Below, piece after piece: positions 1 to 5,029 of a stretch of 5,029 bases of DNA. Source of the DNA: Cyanobacteriota bacterium (GTDB lineage Bacteria; Cyanobacteriota; Cyanobacteriia; Phormidesmidales; Phormidesmidaceae). A program made the translations under genes and the position numbers. The stretch spans positions 1-5,029 of the forward strand of contig JAQCHG010000198.1 in NCBI GenBank assembly GCA_027619675.1, read 5' to 3'. Positions within the stretch are counted from its first letter, which is position 1. Each line of letters opens with the position of its first letter. Below the pieces are notes generated by a model, which did no database searches, had not been told where the DNA came from, and was given only the letters and a program-made list of their open reading frames with translations.

Positions 1-638
1 AGTTGCCGCAGGGTTTTGGCTTCCACATCCGGCAACTGATCATGGGCAAGGGGGGTCGTGGCGGTGCTGCATTTGCAGACATTGCGGCTAGGGACCCCCA
101 CCGCTGTACAGTGGGCGGGCACCGCCCGCAGCACCACAGCCCCGGCCCCAATACGGGCATAGTCGCCAAGGGTAATGTTGCCGAGCACCTTGGCCCCCGC
201 CCCAATCACCACATGGTTACCCACGGTGGGATGGCGCTTGCCGATTTCCTTGCCCGTACCCCCCAGGGTTACCCCCTGATAAATCAAGGTATAGTCCCCC
301 ACGATCGCGGTTTCACCAATCACCACCCCAGTGCCGTGGTCGATAAAGACCCCTCGACCCAGTTGGGCACCGGGGTGAATATCGATGCCGGTGAAGAACC
401 GGGTGAAGGTGGCCATTAGCCGAGGCAGGAAGGGGACGCGGCGATTGTGCAGCCAGTGGGCGCAACGGTGGGCCGCGATCGCGTGGAGACCGGGATAGCA
501 GCACAGCACTTCTAGCCAGTGGCGAGCAGCGGGGTCCCGCTCAAAAATGATGGCAATGTCTGCCCACAAGGCTGCGCCCTGATGAGAACTGGGGGATAAG
601 GGGGAATTAGGGGGCAGGCTAGGGACAGAGAAGGACAT
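1..638 (-). CDS. cysE: Serine O-acetyltransferase, CysE/NifP type (3' end outside window)
   Basis: This cytosolic enzyme transfers acetyl from acetyl-CoA to L-serine, giving O-acetylserine for cysteine synthesis. The 212 visible codons show the left-handed beta-helix hexapeptide repeats from about residue 84 to 183. The motif GIDIHPGA is at 84-91, [12 protein letters not shown] at 98-109, and [12 protein letters not shown] at 126-137. Asp86, His101 and His136 have the same spacing as Asp143, His158 and His193 of E. coli CysE. The long N-terminal domain of the E. coli enzyme is absent, so this is the short form, which in cyanobacterial nif clusters is called NifP. The start is the first ATG after an in-frame TAA; no clear ribosome binding site precedes it. 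Residues 1-23 are Pro/Ser-rich and partly encoded by a G-rich repeat, so a TTG at codon 24 is a possible alternative start. The gene is divergent from nifB, which suggests a role in supplying cysteine for nitrogenase clusters. Confidence 0.95.
   Translation of the reverse strand, partial: MSFSVPSLPPNSPLSPSSHQGAALWADIAIIFERDPAARHWLEVLCCYPGLHAIAAHRCAHWLHNRRVPFLPRLMATFTRFFTGIDIHPGAQLGRGVFIDHGTGVVIGETAIVGDYTLIYQGVTLGGTGKEIGKRHPTVGNHVVIGAGAKVLGNITLGDYARIGAGAVVLRAVPAHCTAVGVPSRNVCKCSTATTPLAHDQLPDVEAKTLRQ
591..615. repeat. Short G-run repeat inside the 5' end of cysE
   Basis: Three runs of five G are separated by ATAA and AATTA on the plus strand. The stretch encodes part of a Pro/Ser-rich leader (about residues 9-16) that precedes the conserved start of the acetyltransferase. 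It looks like a small insertion or slippage product at the gene's 5' end. Confidence 0.5.
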
Positions 639-664
639 GGCTCTGGAGGGGCTGCGTTTTTCTG

Positions 665-673
665 CTTATAGCA
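665..673 (-). promoter_or_regulatory. Candidate extended -10 promoter for cysE
   Basis: On the minus strand the sequence reads TGCTATAAG, a close match to an extended -10 element (TGnTATAAT). It lies 26 bases before the ATG of cysE and would give a leader of roughly 20 bases. I see no convincing -35 box, which extended -10 promoters can lack. This is inference from motif and position only. Confidence 0.3.
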
Positions 674-733
674 ACCACGATTTACCGCCCCTTGGGTTTG
701 GGCGGCATCCAGACTTACTAAAATCATTAGATC

Positions 734-931
734 TGTACTCAACCGCTCAACGGTCGATATATCTAGCTTTTGAAATTTATTTAGGGGGGAGGGACGAGTA
801 TTTTAAGACCTAGGGACATGTGTTTTTAACCCTAGGGCCATGACTTCTGTACTCAGACGAATTCCTATATATATAGATGCCCTGGGCAATCTTTGGGGGA
901 TAGGAAAAACCGGACCCTATGTACTCATAGG
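734..931 (+). repeat. Left arm of the 900-base inverted repeat
   Basis: The arm carries core sites at 734-741, 848-855 and 920-927. The outermost reads TGTACTCAACCGCTCAA, matching the right terminus at 15 of 17 bases. The middle site has the context TTCTGTACTCAG, identical to the middle site of the right arm, and both lie close to a GGCCATGA block. The innermost site is itself a hairpin, CCTATG-TACT-CATAGG at 916-931. Confidence 0.8.
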
Positions 932-934
932 TAC
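921..934. promoter_or_regulatory. Sequence matching the NtcA consensus GTA-N8-TAC
   Basis: GTACTCATAGGTAC fits the consensus of NtcA, the cyanobacterial nitrogen-control regulator, exactly. It overlaps the innermost left core site of the 900-base element. It is more than 1 kb from nifB and about 280 bases from cysE, and no -10 box is visible at the usual 20-23 base distance on the plus strand. The motif is short and may be fortuitous; the mirrored right-hand site lacks it. Confidence 0.25.
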
Positions 935-1058
935 GGGAAGACCAGTCTCTTCAACGTGTCAAACCTCAGAAACTGTAGCAATGAATGCAAAACATTTCTG
1001 GGTTTATTCACCAATCCTTAACAAGTTGGTCGCAATCCCTAGGGGGTAACCGTCCCCT

Positions 1059-1175
1059 GTTCGCGTTAGCGGCTCCCCTAGGGAGCAACGGAGTCGTTGG
1101 CTTGGCCGCCCCAGCGGGGCTAGGGCACATACTGGTTGGGTTTTGGCTTTCTCCCTTCGGGAGACGCAAGGCGTT
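1059..1175. repeat. Hairpin-rich dispersed repeat inside the element
   Basis: Three perfect hairpins stand in a row: GCTCCC-CTA-GGGAGC at 1072-1086, GCCCC-AGC-GGGGC at 1108-1120 and TCTCCC-TTC-GGGAGA at 1150-1164. The pieces GTTCGCGT, GCGGCTCC and GGAGACGC recur in related order and opposite orientation at 4854-4902 after nifS. This fits a dispersed, palindrome-rich cyanobacterial repeat family. No coding function is evident. Confidence 0.6.
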
Positions 1176-1315
1176 GGCTGTGTCCTTTTTTGCCACAAGC
1201 GCTGTAGACCCCTTCTAACTTCCCCTTGCCAGGGAGGAGAACTGGGTTTCCCGCCTTGAAACTGGGATGCCCTCCCCCAATCTGGCTATAGGCACCATGG
1301 GTATTACATTGCTTA

Positions 1316-1415
1316 ATACAAAAATGTGCCTTTCAAGACCCATCGCGATCGCGAATTGATAAATTGGATACAAAAGGATTTTTCGCCCGATTATCAAGGG
1401 CAATATTTTTGTATC
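1316..1415. repeat. ATACAAAA direct and inverted repeats
   Basis: ATACAAAAAT at 1316-1325 is the exact reverse complement of 1405-1414, and GATACAAAA at 1367-1375 is the exact reverse complement of 1407-1415. The right-hand copy can therefore pair with either left-hand copy. GCCC at 1385-1388 and GGGC at 1398-1401 could extend the shorter hairpin inward. Function unknown. Confidence 0.5.
1343..1354. repeat. HIP1 site in extended palindrome
   Basis: TCGCGATCGCGA contains the cyanobacterial HIP1 octamer GCGATCGC. Further copies are at 475-482, 1874-1881, 2785-2792, 3087-3094 and 4102-4109. The density supports a cyanobacterial source. Confidence 0.9.
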
Positions 1416-1438
1416 GAAAATGCCTAAAAGCTGGTTTT

Positions 1439-1633
1439 TGAGTACCGATTCAGGGCTACTTAAAAATCCTCGTATTGAGTGCCAATCCCTTGTCTGTAAA
1501 TGGATTGGCCTGAGTACAGAAAGGATCGCTCATGGCCTAGAAAATACCTATGCCAGGGGCGGAAAATACTCGCCCCTCGATCCTATAAAAAATTTCTGCC
1601 CAGACAATGCAAGGCTTTGAGCCGCTGAGTACA
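1439..1633 (-). repeat. Right arm of the 900-base inverted repeat
   Basis: Read on the minus strand from 1633 inward, the core sites are at 1633-1626, 1518-1511 and 1446-1439; the last begins GGTACTCA instead of TGTACTCA. Blocks shared with the left arm at matching offsets include AAATTT (39 bases from the left terminus, 38 from the right), GAGGGGCGAGTATTTT and GGCCATGA. Both flanks also share CATTAG nine bases outside the TGT (725-730 and 1637-1642), so the repeat may extend that far. Confidence 0.8.
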
Positions 1634-1678
1634 GCGCTAATGTATTCAATCAATTCCGATGACCCCAGCGCCTAAAGC

Positions 1679-1706
1679 CAGGGTTAAGGCCATTGCTATA
1701 ACCCTG
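1679..1706. promoter_or_regulatory. Perfect 8-base inverted repeat upstream of nifB
   Basis: CAGGGTTA at 1679-1686 and TAACCCTG at 1699-1706 are exact reverse complements separated by 12 bases. The right half holds a TATAAC that could serve as a -10 box. There is no T-run, so a terminator is unlikely. An operator or RNA hairpin is possible. Confidence 0.35.
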
Positions 1707-1774
1707 TCAACGCCAAGCAACCCACCGACGAGAGTTGCATTGGGTGAAATCAGGCATCGCCAGTGTCTACCTTG

Positions 1775-1815
1775 GCTCAGGTTGAGCATTCAATTCCCCA
1801 GATATCTGGTTGAGC
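1775..1815. promoter_or_regulatory. Nested palindromes with repeated GGTTGAGC, upstream of nifB
   Basis: GCTCA-GGT-TGAGC at 1775-1787 is followed by the perfect 12-base palindrome CCAGATATCTGG at 1798-1809. The octamer GGTTGAGC occurs at 1780-1787 and again at 1808-1815, exactly 28 bases apart. Such spaced repeats in a divergent regulatory region suggest protein binding sites. In non-heterocystous cyanobacteria the activator CnfR controls nif promoters, but I cannot match its site here. Confidence 0.35.
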
Positions 1816-1884
1816 TGATTTACCGATAAACCCTCTTCAGCCCCCGCGATTTCAGGTGTATTCACCCGATTGGGCGATCGCCCC

Positions 1885-1954
1885 ACCCCAGTTTTGGGGT
1901 TAGCGCGAGCCCCCCTCTATACGCTCTGGAAGTTGCGGTTTGCTTATCACGTGA
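1885..1954 (+). promoter_or_regulatory. Possible nifB promoter region
   Basis: The region contains the hairpin ACCCCA-GTTT-TGGGGT at 1885-1900, a TATACG at 1918-1923 that could be a -10 box with TTGGGG at 1894-1899 18 bases upstream, and the palindrome TCACGTGA at 1947-1954, 49 bases before the nifB ATG. All matches are weak as promoter elements. The position supports a regulatory role more than the sequence does. Confidence 0.2.
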
Positions 1955-2003
1955 GGGTGCTTGGCGACCCCTCCCCTACTCCTCCCTGAACCGCCTAGAA
2001 GCC

Positions 2004-3485
2004 ATGACGCCACCCCCATCCACTGATCTTGCTGCCGCACCTGCGGCCATGCCCGCTCTGGATATCACCTTGACCAAAACCAAAACCCAGATCCAACGGT
2101 CTGGCGGTGGGTGTGGGTGTACGTCTAAAACCGACACCGCCCCGGCTTTGAGCCCCGCTATGCAGGCCCGCATTGACAAGCACCCCTGCTACAGCGAAGA
2201 GGCCCACCACCACTATGCCCGTATGCATGTGGCGGTGGCCCCGGCCTGCAACATCCAGTGCAACTTTTGCAACCGCAAGTACGACTGCGCCAATGAAAGC
2301 CGCCCCGGCGTGGTCAGTGAGTTGTTAACGCCAGAAGAGGCGGCCCACAAGGTGTTGGTGGTGGCGGGTAAGATTCCCCAAATGACGGTGCTGGGCATTG
2401 CGGGACCGGGGGATCCTTTGGCCAACCCGGAAAAGACCTTCCGCACCTTTGAGCTGATTGCAGACAAAGCTCCTGATATTAAGTTGTGTCTATCCACCAA
2501 TGGTCTGATGTTGCCCGACTATGTGGAGCGCATTAAGCAACTGAATGTGGATCACGTCACCATCACCATCAACATGGTGGACCCCGCCATTGGGGAGAAG
2601 ATTTATCCCTGGGTCCACTATCGCCGCAAGCGCTATCGCGGCATTGATGGGGTCCGCATTCTCCATGAGCGGCAGATGGAGGGGCTGGAGGCTCTGCGGG
2701 CGGCGGATATCCTCTGCAAGGTCAATTCGGTGCTGATTCCCGGTATTAATGACGAACACCTGCCCGAGGTGAATCAGGCCATTCGCGATCGCGGCGCGTT
2801 TCTCCATAACATCATGCCTCTGATCTCGGCTCCCGAGCATGGCACCTACTTTGGCCTTAATGGTCAACGGGGGCCGACCCCCAAGGAGTTGAAGACGGTG
2901 CAGGATAACTGCTCTGGCAACATGAAGCTGATGCGCCATTGCCGCCAGTGTCGGGCCGATGCGGTGGGGCTGTTGGGCGAAGACCGCAGCCAAGAGTTCA
3001 CCAAGGCCAAGTTTATGGAGATGTCGGCGGACTACAGCCTGGAAACCCGCCAGGCGGTCCACATCAGCATTGAGCAGGCCAAGGCGGCGATCGCGGCGAA
3101 GAAACAAGCCTCCGTGGCCCGTCGCCAAGCCCCCAAACCCGACGCCCCCAAGGTGTTGGTGGCGGTGGCCACCAAGGGCGGCGGCTTGGTGAACCAGCAC
3201 TTTGGCCATGCTAAGGAATTCATGATCTACGAGGTGGATGCCACCGAGGCCAAGTTCATTGGCCACCGCAAGGTGGCGGACTACTGCCAAGGGGGCTACG
3301 GCGAAGAGGCCACCCTGGCCGGGATTATCGGCACCATTGCTGACTGCAAAGCGGTGCTGGCGGCCAAGGTCGGCCCCTGCCCCCACCAGGCGCTGGAAAA
3401 GGCTGGCCTAGCGGTGATTGAAGCCTACGACGTGATTGAAACCGTTGCCCGCCATTTCTATGACGAGTACGTGCTGTCTGCTTAA
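2004..3485 (+). CDS. nifB: Nitrogenase FeMo-cofactor biosynthesis protein NifB
   Basis: NifB is a cytosolic radical-SAM enzyme that fuses two [4Fe-4S] clusters and inserts a SAM-derived carbon, producing NifB-co, the precursor of the FeMo cofactor. The 493 residues match the usual length. The radical-SAM motif CNIQCNFC puts the cluster cysteines at 82, 86 and 89, followed by [11 protein letters not shown]. The SAM-binding [11 protein letters not shown] is at 131-141 and STNG at 164-167. Likely ligands of the substrate clusters are Cys37 and Cys39, Cys62 in [16 protein letters not shown], and Cys313/Cys316 in [11 protein letters not shown]. Residues about 383-485 form a NifX-like domain with HFGHA at 399-403. 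An Ala/Lys-rich linker (about 357-380) joins the two. The ATG at 2004 is the first possible start, with a weak ribosome binding site; Met16 is an alternative. It lies 133 bases before nifS on the same strand, probably one operon. No key residue appears missing. Confidence 0.98.
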   Translation: MTPPPSTDLAAAPAAMPALDITLTKTKTQIQRSGGGCGCTSKTDTAPALSPAMQARIDKHPCYSEEAHHHYARMHVAVAPACNIQCNFCNRKYDCANESRPGVVSELLTPEEAAHKVLVVAGKIPQMTVLGIAGPGDPLANPEKTFRTFELIADKAPDIKLCLSTNGLMLPDYVERIKQLNVDHVTITINMVDPAIGEKIYPWVHYRRKRYRGIDGVRILHERQMEGLEALRAADILCKVNSVLIPGINDEHLPEVNQAIRDRGAFLHNIMPLISAPEHGTYFGLNGQRGPTPKELKTVQDNCSGNMKLMRHCRQCRADAVGLLGEDRSQEFTKAKFMEMSADYSLETRQAVHISIEQAKAAIAAKKQASVARRQAPKPDAPKVLVAVATKGGGLVNQHFGHAKEFMIYEVDATEAKFIGHRKVADYCQGGYGEEATLAGIIGTIADCKAVLAAKVGPCPHQALEKAGLAVIEAYDVIETVARHFYDEYVLSA

Positions 3486-3537
3486 CCCCCTTCGGGTTGA
3501 ACCGTCCAGCACCCCCTGTCCAGGGTCTACTGGGTGC
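3484..3537 (+). other. Hairpins in the nifB-nifS spacer
   Basis: AACCC-CCTTC-GGGTT (3484-3498) overlaps the nifB stop codon. A second inverted repeat, GCACCC at 3509-3514 and GGGTGC at 3532-3537, encloses CCCTG-TC-CAGGG at 3514-3525. Neither is followed by a T-run, so they look more like mRNA processing or stability structures than full terminators. The spacer has no reading frame that could encode the ferredoxin FdxN. Confidence 0.4.
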
Positions 3538-3606
3538 ACCGCCCTGAGCCCCGCCCCCGGCCAACAACGGCCCTTTGACTCCTAAACTTGCCCGTTTCCT
3601 GCTGTT

Positions 3607-3610
3607 GGAG
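3607..3610 (+). promoter_or_regulatory. Ribosome binding site of nifS
   Basis: GGAG lies eight bases before the ATG at 3619 and is a good Shine-Dalgarno match. It supports that start over the out-of-frame ATG at 3614. Confidence 0.7.
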
Positions 3611-3618
3611 AAGATGCC

Positions 3619-4821
3619 ATGGTCACTTACCTAGATAACAACGCCACCACTCGGGTTGACCCGGTTGTGCTGGCGGCGATGCTGCCCTACTTGAGTGATC
3701 TGTACGGCAATCCTTCCTCAATGCACAGTTTTGGCGGGCAGGTGGGGGCGGCGGTGCAAAACGCCAGAGCCCAGGTGGCCACCCTGCTGGGGGCTGAGGA
3801 GACGGAAATCATCTTCAACAGTTGCGGCAGTGAGGGCAATAACACTGCCATCCACGCGGCCCTCGCCGCCCAACCAGACAAGCGCCACATTGTCACCACG
3901 GCGGTGGAGCATCCGGCCATTCTCAATGTGTGCAAGCACCTAGAGAAAAAAGGCTACACCGTCACCTACCTGTCGGTGGATGGCCAGGGCCAACTGGACC
4001 TGGCGGAGTTAGCCGCTGCCGTCACCGGGGGCACCGCTCTGGTCACCACCATGTACGCCAATAACGAAACCGGGGTGATTTTCCCGGTGGCGCAAATTGG
4101 GGCGATCGCCCAAGCTTGCGGAGCCACCTTCCACGTGGATGCCGTCCAGGCGGTGGGCAAAGTGCCCATCGACCTGAGCCACAGCCCCATTGATTTGCTC
4201 ACCCTCTCGGGCCACAAACTCCATGCCCCCAAGGGTATCGGTGCCCTCTATGTGCGGCGTGGCTTCCGGTTCCGCCCCTTTCTGCTGGGGGGACACCAAG
4301 AGCGGGGTCGCCGCGCCGGAACCCAGAACGTGCCGGGAATTGTGGCCCTGGGCCAAGCCGCCGACCTGGCCCGCGAACACCTGTTGAATGTAGACCGTGA
4401 GGCTTGGCTGCGGGATACCCTCGAACAGCAATTGTTGGCCTTGATCCCCGACTGTGCGGTGAACGGCGGCGGTACCCATCGCCTCCCCAACACCACCAAC
4501 ATCGGCTTCAAGTACATCGAGGGGGAAGCCATTTTGTTCATGCTCAACCAGCAAGGCATCTGCGCCTCCTCGGGGTCTGCCTGCACCTCCGGCTCCCTCG
4601 ACCCCTCCCATGTGCTGACGGCGATGGGTTTGCCGTACACCATCCTCCACGGTTCTATTCGCTTTAGCCTCTCTCGGTTCACCACCGAGGATGAAATCCA
4701 GCATGTGCTGGGGGTGATGCCCGGTATTGTCGCCAAGTTGCGTGCCATTTCCCCCTTTAACAATGACGAAGCCAATTGGCTGCAAGGTCGTGGTGCGGCG
4801 GTGATGGGAGTTAGGAGTTAG
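3619..4821 (+). CDS. nifS: Cysteine desulfurase NifS
   Basis: NifS is a PLP enzyme that converts cysteine to alanine, holding the sulfur as a persulfide and passing it to the NifU scaffold for nitrogenase Fe-S clusters. The 400 residues fit the family. The N-terminus YLDNNATTRVDP is typical. The PLP lysine is Lys200 in SGHKLHAPKG; His98 in VEHPAI, Asp174 and Gln177 in HVDAVQ complete the cofactor pocket. The catalytic cysteine is Cys322 in SSGSACTSGS, with the spacing of the NifS/IscS class. RAGTQNVPG (232-240) is another family signature. The protein ends in FNNDEANWLQGRGAAVMGVRS; the last four codons and the stop come from a heptamer repeat, so the C-terminus was probably reshaped by repeat insertion. 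It follows nifB directly with no fdxN between. Its usual partner gene nifU does not start within the 182 bases downstream. Confidence 0.97.
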   Translation: MVTYLDNNATTRVDPVVLAAMLPYLSDLYGNPSSMHSFGGQVGAAVQNARAQVATLLGAEETEIIFNSCGSEGNNTAIHAALAAQPDKRHIVTTAVEHPAILNVCKHLEKKGYTVTYLSVDGQGQLDLAELAAAVTGGTALVTTMYANNETGVIFPVAQIGAIAQACGATFHVDAVQAVGKVPIDLSHSPIDLLTLSGHKLHAPKGIGALYVRRGFRFRPFLLGGHQERGRRAGTQNVPGIVALGQAADLAREHLLNVDREAWLRDTLEQQLLALIPDCAVNGGGTHRLPNTTNIGFKYIEGEAILFMLNQQGICASSGSACTSGSLDPSHVLTAMGLPYTILHGSIRFSLSRFTTEDEIQHVLGVMPGIVAKLRAISPFNNDEANWLQGRGAAVMGVRS

Positions 4822-4848
4822 GAGCTAGGAGTTAGGAGCCAGGAGTCA
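4807..4848. repeat. Heptamer tandem repeat GGAGYYA, six copies
   Basis: Six consecutive 7-base units read GGAGTTA, GGAGTTA, GGAGCTA, GGAGTTA, GGAGCCA and GGAGTCA. This is a short tandemly repeated repetitive sequence of the kind known from filamentous cyanobacteria. It begins inside nifS and supplies that gene's stop codon. Confidence 0.95.
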
Positions 4849-4853
4849 GAATT

Positions 4854-4902
4854 TCTCCCCTGGAGACGCTAGCCCCTTCGGAGCGGCTGCGCCCACGCGA
4901 AC
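4854..4902. repeat. Dispersed palindromic repeat after nifS
   Basis: The hairpin TCTCC-CCT-GGAGA at 4854-4866 runs into GGAGACGC and later ACGCGAAC. These pieces are related to the repeat at 1059-1175, in reverse orientation. The first hairpin could sit at the end of the nifS transcript, but it lacks a T-run. Confidence 0.5.
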
Positions 4903-4903
4903 A

Positions 4904-4981
4904 GAATTCAAAATTCAAAACGCCTTCTCCCCCCTTTCCCCCTCAAAGAATCCGCAATCCAAAATCCGCAATCCAAAATCC
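4904..4981. repeat. Further heptamer repeats before the last gene
   Basis: Two units, GAATTCA and AAATTCA, lie at 4904-4917. At 4950-4977 the 7-base units ATCCGCA and ATCCAAA alternate twice, a perfect 14-base tandem duplication, with a partial fifth unit after it. Together with the array at 4807 this makes the spacer largely repeat-built. Confidence 0.85.
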
Positions 4982-5003
4982 CCCAACCTCTCTCCCAATT
5001 TCT

Positions 5004-5029
5004 ATGAAAATCATGCTCCACAACGGTGA
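5004..5029 (+). CDS. Start of a reading frame, possibly NifT (truncated by window end)
   Basis: An ATG begins MKIMLHNG and the frame is open to the window end. NifT proteins are small (about 65-75 residues) and commonly begin with a similar MKVMI-type sequence, so nifT is a reasonable guess after nifS. NifU, the more usual next gene, starts with a different sequence (MWDYT-like). No ribosome binding site is evident upstream. Eight residues are too few for a firm call, and the ATG may not be a real start. Confidence 0.35.

Larger units (their letters stand above)
734..1633. mobile_element. Putative degenerate non-autonomous transposon with symmetric multi-site ends
   Basis: The stretch begins TGTACTCA and ends TGAGTACA, and is exactly 900 bases long. 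The core GTACTCA occurs three times in plus orientation near the left end (sites starting 734, 848, 920) and three times in minus orientation near the right end (sites ending 1446, 1518, 1633). Spacing from the outside in is 114 and 72 bases on the left, 115 and 72 on the right. Other blocks match at mirrored offsets; for example 789-804 and 1563-1578 agree at 15 of 16 bases, both 55 bases from the terminus. TGT...ACA termini with several subterminal sites resemble ends of Mu/Tn7/Tn5053-type transposons, where each site binds transposase. No transposase gene is visible and the flanking bases (AGATC, GCGCT) show no target duplication, so it would be old and non-autonomous. An inverted duplication of other origin is the alternative. 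The symmetry is observed; the mobile origin is inferred. Confidence 0.5.

Noticed and set aside
512..742. 76-codon minus-strand frame
   Set aside because: Overlaps cysE in another frame and has no support.
840..1049. 69-codon plus-strand frame starting in the left arm
   Set aside because: No ribosome binding site, no recognisable domain, and it overlaps repeat sites and the NtcA-like motif. Probably chance.
985..1403. Several overlapping 60-77 codon frames on both strands inside the element
   Set aside because: They overlap each other and hairpin repeats and resemble no transposase or known protein.
1420..1620. 66-codon plus-strand frame across the right arm
   Set aside because: It lies in the inverted repeat, its LST-type repeated peptides simply translate the TGAGTAC sites, and the matching frame in the left arm is broken by a stop. 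No family resemblance.
734..1633. Intact autonomous transposon or CRISPR-associated transposon
   Set aside because: There is no transposase or effector gene, no target duplication, and no CRISPR-like direct repeats with spacers.
639..2003. tRNA or other standard RNA gene in the long gap
   Set aside because: I found no cloverleaf with the conserved T-loop sequence, and nothing resembling rRNA or a known riboswitch.
2490..3386. 298-codon minus-strand frame
   Set aside because: It is antisense to nifB in GC-rich coding sequence and resembles no family; a shadow frame.
4009..4785. 258-codon minus-strand frame
   Set aside because: Antisense shadow of nifS.

Overview
The window comes from a diazotrophic cyanobacterium. 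Three recognisable genes belong to nitrogen fixation or its sulfur supply: a short-form serine acetyltransferase (CysE/NifP type) on the minus strand, then nifB and nifS on the plus strand. NifB is a close fit to the cyanobacterial radical-SAM plus NifX-domain type. The HIP1 octamer GCGATCGC, a cyanobacterial hallmark, occurs at 475, 1345, 1874, 2785, 3087 and 4102. Heptameric tandem repeats after nifS are also typical of cyanobacteria. A non-heterocystous filamentous lineage (Leptolyngbya-like) is plausible, but the sequence does not fix the genus.

Layout: 1-638 holds most of cysE/nifP, minus strand, running off the left edge. 639-2003 is a 1365-base non-coding stretch between the divergent cysE and nifB genes. 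Most of it is a 900-base mirror-symmetric structure (734-1633) with three copies of the core GTACTCA at each end in opposite orientation and matched spacing; it looks like a degenerate non-autonomous transposon. Inside it lie hairpin-rich dispersed repeats. The remaining 370 bases before nifB carry several perfect inverted repeats that may be regulatory. 2004-3485 is nifB. 3486-3618 is a 133-base spacer with hairpins, where many cyanobacteria carry fdxN. 3619-4821 is nifS, whose last four codons lie in a heptamer repeat array. 4822-5003 is repeat-rich spacer. At 5004 a reading frame starts and leaves the window after eight codons; it may be nifT and is not nifU.

How they work together: CysE/NifP makes O-acetylserine, the precursor of cysteine. 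NifS takes sulfur from cysteine as a persulfide for Fe-S cluster assembly. NifB joins two [4Fe-4S] clusters, with a carbon from S-adenosylmethionine, into NifB-co, the core of the nitrogenase FeMo cofactor. The window is thus a compact sulfur-to-cofactor module. The unexpected part is the symmetric 900-base element in the divergent regulatory region.
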